A stretch of 64,000 nucleotides of DNA from Microbulbifer halophilus (lineage in GTDB: Bacteria > Pseudomonadota > Gammaproteobacteria > Pseudomonadales > Cellvibrionaceae), in contig NZ_JAPIVK010000004.1 in NCBI RefSeq assembly GCF_026183675.1, positions 116,728-180,727 of the forward strand, written 5' to 3'. This document shows positions 20,061 to 27,551 of this stretch, piece after piece. The notes beneath the pieces are model-generated. The model worked only from the letters and a program-made list of their open reading frames with translations. It ran no database searches and was not told where the DNA came from. How positions within the stretch are numbered: the first letter of the stretch is position 1; every line of letters starts with the position of its first letter. Made by a program: the position numbers and the translations under genes.

Positions 20061-20379
20061 TGTGATTGATCTCTTTCATTCGGGCTTGTGCCAGGCGCAA
20101 TTCTTTCACGGGTAGTTTCTGGGACTTCTTGACGAAGGCATGCAAGATATAAATTCTCTTGCCCTGTGCATAACAGAATAGTGCCCTGGCAATTCCCTCG
20201 CTGGCTTTCGCCCTGATCTCAAACAGCCCATTGCCCACGGGGGCAGTGTGGGGCGCGCCCAGATTGGCGCCATAGGATTCTATTAGTTCGAGAAGCCTGA
20301 GCATTCGCGCCTGTAGCTTGGGTGGCATTTTCAGGATGTCATCCTCAACGCCATCGCAGAAGTTGACTGCCCATTCCAC
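20053..20379 (-). CDS. RelE/HigB-superfamily toxin
   Basis: A 108-residue protein of the RelE/ParE (Gp49-like) fold: RMLRLLELIESYGANLG, then GLFEIRAKASEGIARALFCY and KRIYILHAFVKKSQKLPVKE are the conserved strands and helix. Members are mostly ribosome-dependent mRNases. I start it at the GTG at 20379, because GGAG lies 6 nt upstream; a TTG at 20391 would put that ribosome-binding site inside the gene. A perfect palindrome 20 nt further upstream is a likely operator. The pair reads in the same direction as imuAB and dnaE2. Confidence 0.88.
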   Translation of the reverse strand: MEWAVNFCDGVEDDILKMPPKLQARMLRLLELIESYGANLGAPHTAPVGNGLFEIRAKASEGIARALFCYAQGKRIYILHAFVKKSQKLPVKELRLAQARMKEINHNE

Positions 20380-20398
20380 TTTCTTCTCCAATGAAATA

Positions 20399-20414
20399 TT
20401 ATCATATATGATAA
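20399..20414. promoter_or_regulatory. palindromic operator of the toxin-antitoxin pair
   Basis: TTATCATATATGATAA is a perfect 16-bp palindrome in the 66-nt gap between the imuB stop and the toxin start. Autoregulation by the antitoxin at such a site is typical of the family; binding here is inferred. Confidence 0.65.
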
Positions 20415-20445
20415 CTTATAAGTGTTCAAATTACATACAGAAGGC

Positions 20446-21957
20446 TTAGGAATATATTCCCTGCAGATACCAATCCTCCGATGTCAGGTCCTGAAACACC
20501 CAGTAGAGCCCCCCTTCCTCCCCTCGGGCGATGTAGTAATCCCGCCCGTGGCGGCCGTGTTGCCACCAGTAGCCGTCGATCCGCTCAGGGCCCTGTAGCA
20601 GCTTGATCTCGCCGCGGTAGAAGAGGCGGTGTTCGCGGCTCTGCAGTTTGTCCGGGCGCTGCAGCAGCCAGGTGGGTCGGGGGGCGTTGACGGGGTTTAG
20701 CTGATGGCCCTTCCTGTTCCGGCCGCTCTGCAGTACCAGGGTATCGGCGCTGGCCCAGGCCTGTTCCGGCAGGTGGCTCTCCCTGAGGGTGACACCGGAG
20801 AGGGCCTCGTGACCCAGGCGGGCCTGGAGTCTGTCCAGTAGCTGGTGGCTGCGCTGTAGCGCGGTGTTCTCGCCGAACAGGTCGTCGTCCAGTGCTTGTT
20901 GATCCAGGGGGTGCAGCCGGTCGCAGGTCAGGGTGAGGGCCTGTATCGGCTGTTCCAGGGTCAGTCTTTCCAGTTGCAGCCTGGTCAGTGCGATCAGCCG
21001 CTGCGGGTCCAGCAGCGGGCGCGAGGTTTCCACGCTGAAGACTTTGCAGCCCCGCTTTCCGAAATCCAGCTTCCAGCGCAGCTGCTGGCTGTAGAGCTGG
21101 CGGCGCTGCAGTTGCTGGCAGAGTTCGCGAACCAGGCGGCCGGCGGGAAACAGCAGTTGTTCGCTGTTGTCCAGCGGGCTGGGGAAAAACAGCTCGTTGT
21201 GGAATTCCGGCGGTGGCGTGTAGCTGGGTACCGGGTCGTGGCGGCCGCCGTTGAGGCGCGCCAGGTAGTCGACGAAACCGCGGCCGAAGCGGCTGCCCAC
21301 TTCGGACAGGGGAATGGCCAGCAATTGGCTGACCCGCTTGATACCGCAGGCGTAGAGCTTGGCGATGGTCTTGTTGTCGCAGTCGAGCAGTTTGCTGGGA
21401 CAGAAGCTGATCCACTGGCGCCACTGCTGGGCCGTGGGCGGGGTCCCGGTTTCCCGCAGCCACTGGCGGTGTTCCGGTAGCTGGCTGAGCATGCGCGCGG
21501 CGCTGGGGCTGTGGCCAAGGCCCATGAAGGTACTGATGCGCATCTGGCGCAGTTCGCGCTTGAGTTGTTGTAGCAGCGGCTGCAGGCCGCCGCTGGCCTT
21601 GAGACAGCCGGAGAGTTCCAGATAGAGGCAGGCGAAGCGGTTGTCGCCGGCGTCGATGGAGCCGGCGGCCTGGGGGGAGACTACCGGGGTGAAGCTGTAG
21701 CCCCATTGGGCCAGTTGCTGCAGTTGCTGCTCTTCCCGCCGGGTGTCGCGCTGCAACAGTTGCAGGTCGGCGCAGAGGGCGCAGGCGGTGGCGATGGTGA
21801 GGCCGGTTTCCACGCCGCGTTCGGCGGCAGGGCGGTTGGCGTCTACGATCAGTTGCTCTTCCACCACGGCCTGGGCGGTTTTCCGGTCGCCGTCTCGCTG
21901 GGCGCGGGTCAGGACTTCCAGGGGGAGTTTGGGGAATTGGAGGCAGAGCCAGAGCAT
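20446..21957 (-). CDS. imuB: Y-family polymerase-like protein ImuB
   Basis: A 503-residue non-catalytic Y-family polymerase paralogue, the hub of the ImuABC mutasome; it binds the beta clamp and recruits ImuC. It starts MLWLCLQFPKLPLEVL, where active Y-family enzymes have acidic metal ligands, so loss of catalysis fits ImuB. Finger and little-finger regions (LACGIKRVSQL-like helix-hairpin-helix; RRQLYSQQLRWKLDFGKRGC) are present. It follows imuA with an 84-nt gap that contains a GTGCGCACGGCGCACCC repeat. Confidence 0.93.
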   Translation of the reverse strand: MLWLCLQFPKLPLEVLTRAQRDGDRKTAQAVVEEQLIVDANRPAAERGVETGLTIATACALCADLQLLQRDTRREEQQLQQLAQWGYSFTPVVSPQAAGSIDAGDNRFACLYLELSGCLKASGGLQPLLQQLKRELRQMRISTFMGLGHSPSAARMLSQLPEHRQWLRETGTPPTAQQWRQWISFCPSKLLDCDNKTIAKLYACGIKRVSQLLAIPLSEVGSRFGRGFVDYLARLNGGRHDPVPSYTPPPEFHNELFFPSPLDNSEQLLFPAGRLVRELCQQLQRRQLYSQQLRWKLDFGKRGCKVFSVETSRPLLDPQRLIALTRLQLERLTLEQPIQALTLTCDRLHPLDQQALDDDLFGENTALQRSHQLLDRLQARLGHEALSGVTLRESHLPEQAWASADTLVLQSGRNRKGHQLNPVNAPRPTWLLQRPDKLQSREHRLFYRGEIKLLQGPERIDGYWWQHGRHGRDYYIARGEEGGLYWVFQDLTSEDWYLQGIYS

Positions 21958-22041
21958 GGTGTGTTTCCGTTTTTCCAGACGTTACGTAGAAACGGGGCCT
22001 GGCGGCACCGGTGCGCACGGCGCACCCTACGCCAGTCCCCA

Positions 22042-22755
22042 TCAATGCAGGGGCCGGTCGCGGCGGGTCAGGTCCGGGTTGCGGGCCAGGTGGAGTTGCT
22101 GGCCGGAGCGGCCGCCGAGCTGTTTCAGCAGTTTTACTGCCAGTTGTTCGCCGTCGCTGGCCAGGCCCAGGCGCAGGCTGGCCGGGGAGGGGCTGGTGGC
22201 GGTGGAAGCGGGGCGGAAATGGAAGTGGCTGCAGTCGCCCTCGCGGGCGGCGAGCTGCAGGCGGCGGAGGTCTTTGTCTACCGGGGCCTGCCGGCCCTGC
22301 CAACTGAGCAGGGCGCCGCAGCAGCCGGATTGCAGGGACTGCTCGACTGCCCAGAGCTCGTCCTTGTGGCCGCGCGGGTGCAGGATCAGCAGCTTTTCCA
22401 GCTGTACGCCGGCGCTGGCCAGCGCCGGGGCGTAGGGGATGAAGGGCGGGTTGACCAGTACCACCATCTGTTCGCGCCGGGTCATTTCCGCCAGGGCCGG
22501 CAGCAGCAGGGACATTTCGCCCACGCCGGATTGGTTCACCAGCAGCTCGGTGGTGGCGCCGCGGGGCCAGCCGCGGCCGGCGAGCAGGGCGTCCAGGGCG
22601 GCGTAGCCGGTGGTGATGCCGCGGCGACTGTTTTCCGGGGAGACGCCGTTGGCGGCCTGCCAGATATCCGGCCGCGCGAGTAGCCGGCTCAGCCGCTGGT
22701 GTCTGGAGTCTTCGCTTAACTGCTTGTTTTGCAATATATTTTCGGCGTTGCTCAC
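22042..22755 (-). CDS. imuA: translesion synthesis protein ImuA
   Basis: A 237-residue RecA-like protein with GITTGYAALDALLAGRGWPRG and a degenerate P-loop (NQSGVGEMS), characteristic of ImuA rather than true RecA. It is needed for induced mutagenesis together with ImuB and DnaE2. The start is GTG at 22755, 38 nt downstream of a LexA box, so the operon is SOS-controlled. Confidence 0.92.
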   Translation of the reverse strand: MSNAENILQNKQLSEDSRHQRLSRLLARPDIWQAANGVSPENSRRGITTGYAALDALLAGRGWPRGATTELLVNQSGVGEMSLLLPALAEMTRREQMVVLVNPPFIPYAPALASAGVQLEKLLILHPRGHKDELWAVEQSLQSGCCGALLSWQGRQAPVDKDLRRLQLAAREGDCSHFHFRPASTATSPSPASLRLGLASDGEQLAVKLLKQLGGRSGQQLHLARNPDLTRRDRPLH

Positions 22756-22793
22756 GATTTTTGGCCCTCTCTTTGCACCCCGTTGGGGTGTGA

Positions 22794-22809
22794 CTGTATA
22801 TATGTACAG
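22794..22809. promoter_or_regulatory. LexA (SOS) box upstream of imuA
   Basis: CTGTATATATGTACAG matches the CTGT-N8-ACAG consensus, with an AT-rich centre, 38 nt before the imuA start. The same region also lies upstream of the divergent dcd gene, 140 nt away. Confidence 0.9.
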
Positions 22810-22948
22810 CTATTACTGGCAATTTATACAGTAGTTGGTCCGGGGCAACAAGGGGATGGAGTTCTGACTGGCACTTTTTTGTACAGCGCAAACCGGCTAT
22901 TATTCGGCCTCTTCAGAAACAGCCACAAAAGTACCCAGGGGGAGCGGA

Positions 22949-23518
22949 GTGAGTATCAAGTCCGACAGGTGGATTCGCCGGATGGCCGAGCAGCACGGCA
23001 TGATCGAGCCGTTCGAGGCAGGCCAGGTGCGCCACAATGGCAGCGGTGAGCGGCTGATCTCCTACGGCACCTCCAGCTACGGCTACGACGTGCGCTGTTC
23101 CGGCGAGTTCAAGATCTTCACCAACGTGCATTCCGCCACCGTGGATCCCAAGACCTTCGACGAGAACAGCTTTGTCGATGTGGAGGGGGACTCCTGTGTG
23201 ATTCCGCCGAATTCCTTCGCGCTGGCGCGCACTGTGGAGTATTTCCGTATTCCGCGCTCGGTGCTGACGATTTGTCTCGGAAAATCGACGTATGCCAGAT
23301 GTGGCATCATAGTCAACGTAACGCCCTTGGAACCCGAATGGGAAGGTCACGTCACCCTGGAGTTCTCCAACACCACCAACCTGCCGGCCAAGATCTACGC
23401 CAACGAGGGCGTGGCGCAGATGCTGTTTTTCGAATCCGACGAGGTCTGCGATGTGTCCTATAAAGACCGCGGCGGCAAGTACCAGGGCCAGCGCGGCGTG
23501 ACGCTGCCGCGGGCCTGA
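22949..23518 (+). CDS. dcd: dCTP deaminase
   Basis: Dcd converts dCTP to dUTP and feeds dTTP synthesis. The 189-residue sequence starts at GTG 22949 ([18 protein letters not shown]) after a GGGGGAGCGG ribosome-binding site. [13 protein letters not shown], the catalytic Glu segment ([20 protein letters not shown]) and the C-terminal [11 protein letters not shown] are diagnostic. It is divergent from imuA, with a 193-bp shared spacer. Confidence 0.97.
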   Translation: MSIKSDRWIRRMAEQHGMIEPFEAGQVRHNGSGERLISYGTSSYGYDVRCSGEFKIFTNVHSATVDPKTFDENSFVDVEGDSCVIPPNSFALARTVEYFRIPRSVLTICLGKSTYARCGIIVNVTPLEPEWEGHVTLEFSNTTNLPAKIYANEGVAQMLFFESDEVCDVSYKDRGGKYQGQRGVTLPRA

Positions 23519-23560
23519 TCCCCTCCGGATCGCGGCCGAAGGGCCGCGGAACCTCTTTTC

Positions 23561-24772
23561 ATGAATAAACCTTCTGCAAATACCCTGCCCGGGCGTGTCG
23601 ATGTCTTGATCGTCGGCGCCGGCGCCGCCGGCCTGATGTGCGCGGCCACCGCCGGCCGACGGGGCCGCAGTGTGCTGGTGCTGGACCGCGCCAACAAGGT
23701 GGGCAAGAAGATCCTGATGTCCGGCGGCGGCCGCTGCAATTTCACCAACCTGTACACGGCGCCGGAAAATTTCTACAGCCGCAATCCGCACTTCTGCAAA
23801 TCGGCCCTGGCCCGCTACACCCAGTGGGACTTTATCGCGCTGGTGGAGCAGTACGGGATTCCGTACCACGAGAAGACCCTGGGCCAGCTGTTCTGCGACA
23901 ACAAGTCCAAAGACATTGTCGACCTGTTGCTGGCGGAATGCCGCGCGGCCAGGGCGCAGGTCCGCACCCGCTGCGAGATCGAATCAGTGGCCGCGCGCGA
24001 CGGCGGGGGTTACCGGCTGCAGACAAGTCTCGGTGCAGTGGAGTGCGAATCGCTGGTGATTGCCTCCGGTGGCCTGTCGATTCCCACCATGGGCGCCACC
24101 GGATTCGGCTACGATATTGCGCGGCAGTTTGGCCTCGATATAGTGCCCACGCGTGCGGCGCTGGTGCCTTTTACCCAGCACAAAGACGAACTGGAGCAGC
24201 AGCAAGACCTGCCCGGCAGCGCACTGGCGGTAACCGCCAGCTGCGATGAAGGTGCCTTCAACGAGCAGATGCTGTTTACCCACAGGGGCCTCAGCGGGCC
24301 GGCGGTGTTGCAGATCTCCAGCCACTGGCGCGAGGGACGGATGGTGGCATTCGACCTGGCGCCGGGTACGGACCTGCCCGAATGGTTAAAGCAGCAGCGC
24401 ACGGAAAAGCCCGACACCCACCTGCACAGTGTGCTGGCGGATATCTGGAGCAAAAAGTTGGTCCGGTTCTTCCTGCAAAAGCACGGTATTGAAAGCCGGC
24501 CCCTGAAACAGTACGGCGAAAAAGCACTGATGGAGATCGGCGAAAAACTGCAGACCTGGAAGCTGGTGCCGTCGGGCACCGAGGGCTACCGCACGGCGGA
24601 AGTGACCCTGGGCGGTGTGGATACCGACAACATTTCCTCGCGCACCATGGAGTGCAAAAGCCGGCCGGGGTTGTATTTTATCGGTGAGGTGCTGGACGTG
24701 ACCGGCTGGCTGGGCGGGTACAATTTCCAGTGGGCCTGGGCCTCGGGGCACGCGGCTGGGGAAGCGGTTTGA
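23561..24772 (+). CDS. BaiN/YhiN (HI0933)-family NAD(P)/FAD-dependent oxidoreductase
   Basis: A 403-residue flavoprotein. The FAD-binding Rossmann motif GAGAAGLMCAATAGRRG is near the N-terminus, followed by the family hallmark GKKILMSGGGRCNFTN. The closing DVTGWLGGYNFQWAWASG is the conserved C-terminal FAD contact. The physiological substrate of YhiN proteins is not established. It lies 42 nt after dcd on the same strand, separated by a small GC hairpin. Confidence 0.92.
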   Translation: MNKPSANTLPGRVDVLIVGAGAAGLMCAATAGRRGRSVLVLDRANKVGKKILMSGGGRCNFTNLYTAPENFYSRNPHFCKSALARYTQWDFIALVEQYGIPYHEKTLGQLFCDNKSKDIVDLLLAECRAARAQVRTRCEIESVAARDGGGYRLQTSLGAVECESLVIASGGLSIPTMGATGFGYDIARQFGLDIVPTRAALVPFTQHKDELEQQQDLPGSALAVTASCDEGAFNEQMLFTHRGLSGPAVLQISSHWREGRMVAFDLAPGTDLPEWLKQQRTEKPDTHLHSVLADIWSKKLVRFFLQKHGIESRPLKQYGEKALMEIGEKLQTWKLVPSGTEGYRTAEVTLGGVDTDNISSRTMECKSRPGLYFIGEVLDVTGWLGGYNFQWAWASGHAAGEAV

Positions 24773-24830
24773 TCCCGAAAGCGGGTAGGGTGCGCCGGCC
24801 GACTCGTTGTCTGTAAGCGGACCCAGTGGC

Positions 24831-24904
24831 GCCCTGCTGCCGGTGGCTGTTTGCTCAACAGCCTCATCGGCAATCGTTTCACAAACAGCCCCCGGCAGCA
24901 GGGC
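24831..24904. repeat. covarying-stem hairpin repeat, copy A (short loop)
   Basis: The arms GCCCTGCTGCCGGTGGC... and ...GCCCCCGGCAGCAGGGC pair over ~23 bp with one mismatch, around a ~28-nt loop. The outer bases (GCCCTGCTGCCGG) match the longer relatives at 41752-41863 and 59642-59753. Confidence 0.75.
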
Positions 24905-24956
24905 CTTCACACCCGGCTTCAGGATTCTTTTCACCCGTTGCGCAGAGGTTCGACAA

Positions 24957-25142
24957 ATGGGCGATGTGATTCGTTTCAAGAAGAAAACCCCTTGGCAGAA
25001 ACACAAGGGCAAAAGCCTGTGCCGCGAGGGGTTTCACAAGTGGGTGGTGGTGACGGAGCGCAAGTTCGATGTAAAGCGGGGAAAGCTGGTCACCGAGTAC
25101 CGCTGCCAGCGCTGCGGCAGGTCGAAAACCAGGCTGTTGTAG
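24957..25142 (+). CDS. small conserved-type protein with one CxxC, possible zinc-binding
   Basis: A 61-residue basic protein starting at ATG 24957 (MGDVIRFKKKTPWQKHKGKS). It has CREGFHKW and YRCQRCGRSKT, that is Cys/His pairs that could bind one zinc. I recall similar small proteins in pseudomonads, but no function. It stands alone, 53 nt after hairpin repeat copy A. Confidence 0.7.
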   Translation: MGDVIRFKKKTPWQKHKGKSLCREGFHKWVVVTERKFDVKRGKLVTEYRCQRCGRSKTRLL

Positions 25143-25179
25143 GGAAGGTCGGGGAGCCCGGCCGGACTCCCCGGGCGGC

Positions 25180-25452
25180 TCAGCGCCTGTACACGCGGTT
25201 GCCGTGCCGATCGTAGCGGTAGTGCTTTTTCTTCTCGCGATCGTACAGCCAGCCGCCGACGCCGCCGAGAACAGCGCCCGCCGCTGTGGCCCCCGGTTCG
25301 CCGCCGCTGATCAGGGCCCCGGTCACCGCGCCGATACCGACACCGGAACCGACCCGCCGGTCGCTATCGCTCATGTTGGCGCAGCCCACGGTCGCCAGGC
25401 TGGCGGCAAGAATTGAGGCCAGCCCCATACGTCTGACAGATTCGAATTGCAT
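25180..25452 (-). CDS. glycine-zipper lipoprotein
   Basis: A 90-residue protein with a lipoprotein signal ending in LATVGCAN (lipobox Cys near residue 25), then a glycine-zipper segment (GSGVGIGAVTGALISGG and GATAAGAVLGGVGGWLYD) and a basic Tyr-rich tail. Such 17-kDa-antigen-like small lipoproteins sit in the outer membrane; their roles are mostly undefined. It is convergent with the small CxxC protein and divergent from the DUF3820 gene. Confidence 0.85.
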   Translation of the reverse strand: MQFESVRRMGLASILAASLATVGCANMSDSDRRVGSGVGIGAVTGALISGGEPGATAAGAVLGGVGGWLYDREKKKHYRYDRHGNRVYRR

Positions 25453-25545
25453 AGAAACTCCCGGTAATGCTCAGTTCAGGGATTACCCGGAGCAGTGTAG
25501 GGTGGCGGAATCCCATCGACGATATTTTTCTGGACGGAAACCGAT

Positions 25546-25758
25546 ATGCTGGAAAAACAGGATCTGCTGGATATTGCCCGCACTCCCATGCCCTTTGGCA
25601 AGTATACCGGGCGTATGCTGATCGACCTGCCGGAGGAATACCTGCTCTGGTTTGCGAAAAAAGAGTTTCCTGCCGGGCGCCTGGGCAGGCTGATGGCGCT
25701 GACGCTGGAGATCAAAATCGAGGGGCTCGAGGGGTTGGTGAAGCCACTGAAAGAGTAG
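25546..25758 (+). CDS. DUF3820 family protein
   Basis: A 70-residue protein with the DUF3820 core MPFGKYTGRMLIDLPEEYL followed by WFAKKEFPAGRLG. A Pseudomonas member has been linked to quorum-sensing-regulated virulence, but the biochemical role is unknown (family knowledge, from memory). It stands alone. Confidence 0.85.
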   Translation: MLEKQDLLDIARTPMPFGKYTGRMLIDLPEEYLLWFAKKEFPAGRLGRLMALTLEIKIEGLEGLVKPLKE

Positions 25759-25810
25759 CTGTTCGCATGGGGCCCCGGGTATCGGCGCGGTGCGCCTGTA
25801 TCGCGCCCTG

Positions 25811-25884
25811 TCGTCATTCCGATGAATGCAGGAATCCAGGTTTCGTGACTCGCCTCTGGATCCCGGGTCGAGCCCGGGATGACG
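25811..25884. repeat. single copy of the ATTCC/CCCGGG double-palindrome repeat
   Basis: Has the same build as the tandem array at 18664-19469: an ATTCC...GGAAT-type palindrome, then CCCGGGTCGAGCCCGGG and ATGACG. It is diverged in sequence and present once. It is the likely ordinary form of the element. Confidence 0.75.
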
Positions 25885-26203
25885 CCGCGTCCACCGGCAT
25901 GGCGAACTCATTGGCAAATAGTTTGGAATCACGTCCGCCGACACTAATATATAAATACCCGGGCGAGAGCAGTCCCCGAGGGAAAAGGGGAGCAAGAAGA
26001 AGCGGTCCGCAACTGGAGACTGGACTGACCCGTAAATAGACCCACAGCGGGTGACCACTGGTCTGATAGCAAAGACTTCAGCGAGGTGAACAGCGGGAGT
26101 AGAGCCAGTCAGCTTCGTAAGAGGGAGCGGTCGAAATGAATTCGGCCGCTTTATTCTGTCCGCAGGTTTTCCCCGCCACTGTATACATCGAAAGTACCTG
26201 TCG
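25885..26203. other. gene-free GA-rich stretch, possible structured RNA
   Basis: No credible ORF. The centre (about 25960-26145) is rich in purine runs and short self-complementary blocks such as GACCACTGGTC, with repeated GCGGTC and CCAGTC words, reminiscent of a folded RNA. I could not match it to 6S, RNase P, tmRNA or a group II intron. Confidence 0.35.
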
Positions 26204-26728
26204 TCAGGCGGGTTCGTAGAGGATGTAGAGTTCCTTCTCCTCGAGCGAGACCCGGCGGGTCAGCGCCTCTCCCACCTTCCGGTAGTCCCGCTCGAAGCTG
26301 CGCAGCATCTGCTCGGAAAACGCCTCGTGGTTGTAGCGTTTGCAGAAATGCATCACGGCGTTGGCAATCTCGTTCATGTCCGTGCGGAAATCCTTCACTA
26401 CCTGCAGGGTGTGCACATCCCCGGCCAGGTGCTGTTCCAGGTAGACGTAGAAGCGCACATTTTCCTTGATCAGGTGCGCCTGGAAACCGGATTTGAAGAG
26501 GGTCAGAAGGTGTGCCAGCCGGTAGAAATCCCGCTGCTGGAAGCCTTCGTCCCAGATTCGCTGGAAGAGGTCCACCAGAGTGGCGTGGTCTTTCTTCAGC
26601 GAGTGGACCAGGGTGGGGTCGTAGCTGATGGTGCGGCCCCCGGTTGCGGTGGCGTGGTTACTGCGCTGGTAACGCTCCTCGAAGTTGGCGTTGTCGCTTC
26701 GGAACAGGTCGGTAATAAAACTGAACAT
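26204..26728 (-). CDS. hemerythrin-like domain protein, paralogue 1
   Basis: A 174-residue, mostly helical protein resembling the HHE (hemerythrin) family: conserved His in SLKKDHATL, the HxxxE unit AHLIKENVRFYVYLEQ and His in FCKRYNHEAF. Hemerythrins bind a di-iron centre and serve O2 or NO sensing or Fe storage. A close paralogue is at 31141-31665; the two share the start MF-FI-DLFR, the ISYDPTLV block and the C-terminal LTRRVSLEEKELY. Together they flank the multiheme operon, which suggests a shared redox or NO role (inference). Confidence 0.75.
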   Translation of the reverse strand: MFSFITDLFRSDNANFEERYQRSNHATATGGRTISYDPTLVHSLKKDHATLVDLFQRIWDEGFQQRDFYRLAHLLTLFKSGFQAHLIKENVRFYVYLEQHLAGDVHTLQVVKDFRTDMNEIANAVMHFCKRYNHEAFSEQMLRSFERDYRKVGEALTRRVSLEEKELYILYEPA

Positions 26729-26992
26729 ACTTCCCCCTTCAGGTTTTTATCGGTGCAATTCCGTTTTCGGTCGCTGTAGTTTGGCAGTACCGACTGGGAA
26801 GTGGAGGTCCGGATCTCCGAGAGAAGCTAGTGCAGTTACGCGTTGTGCAGCGGACTTTTCTTCCGTCTTGAGATGGGGGTCAAGTTTTCAGGAGGGAGGT
26901 GGCGCCAGCGGTTTCAGAAGCGCGTCGATCAGATAGGGGGTCGTATTTTCCGGGGCGATCCCCTGGCCGCCCCGGAAAATGCGGCAGAATCA

Positions 26993-27538
26993 TCAGAGCG
27001 GAATACGCACCACGACACCGCCCATGGTTTCGTCCAGTTCGAAATCCGTGCGCGGACTATCGATATGGTCGTTGTGACAGCTGACGCAGGCCGGCGAGAC
27101 GGCTACGTCCGGGTAGATGGCAGTGAAGTATTCCGTGTCGCCCAGGGTTTCTCGGCCGTAGAAATTTTTCCCCGGGTTGTCGATCACGAACTGCAGCCCC
27201 TCTTTTTCCAGCTCGGTGCGCGGCTTGTTCTGCTTGTTGATCGCCCACAGGGATAGCAGCGCATAGTTGAAACCGGCCTCCTTCTCCGCCACCCGCTCGG
27301 CGCCCATGCGCATCATTTGGGCCGGCAGCGGCAGGGCGCTGTTATCTTTCCAGTGTTCGTCGGCTTTGATCACCTTTTCCTCATTCTGCAGCCGGTTTAC
27401 CACATTGTTGGTGTAGCTGGCGCGGTCGGCCTCGATCACGGCAAAGATGGCGTCGGCCATCCGTTCCGGCGCGATCCCCTGCTTCTGCCCGCAGGCGCTC
27501 AGCAGGGCGGCGGCGACGATGAAAGTGACAATACGCAT
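26993..27538 (-). CDS. DUF3365/Tll0287-like heme lipoprotein
   Basis: A 181-residue protein with a lipoprotein signal (ALLSACGQ) and a Tll0287-like (DUF3365) domain, a PAS-like fold that carries one c-type heme. The heme site is CVSCHNDH near residue 151. Members act in redox sensing or electron transfer. It lies 13 nt downstream of the multiheme cytochrome on the same strand, so it is the last gene of that operon. Confidence 0.85.
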   Translation of the reverse strand: MRIVTFIVAAALLSACGQKQGIAPERMADAIFAVIEADRASYTNNVVNRLQNEEKVIKADEHWKDNSALPLPAQMMRMGAERVAEKEAGFNYALLSLWAINKQNKPRTELEKEGLQFVIDNPGKNFYGRETLGDTEYFTAIYPDVAVSPACVSCHNDHIDSPRTDFELDETMGGVVVRIPL

Positions 27539-27551
27539 GGTGTTTCCCCTC

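Noticed and set aside
20585-22891. 768-codon open frame over imuA and imuB on the same strand
   Set aside because: Out-of-frame, Arg/Pro/Ala-rich shadow; imuA and imuB are recognisable in their own frames.
25885-26203. 6S RNA, RNase P RNA, tmRNA or group II intron in the gene-free stretch
   Set aside because: No diagnostic core sequence or domain V-like end could be found by eye.
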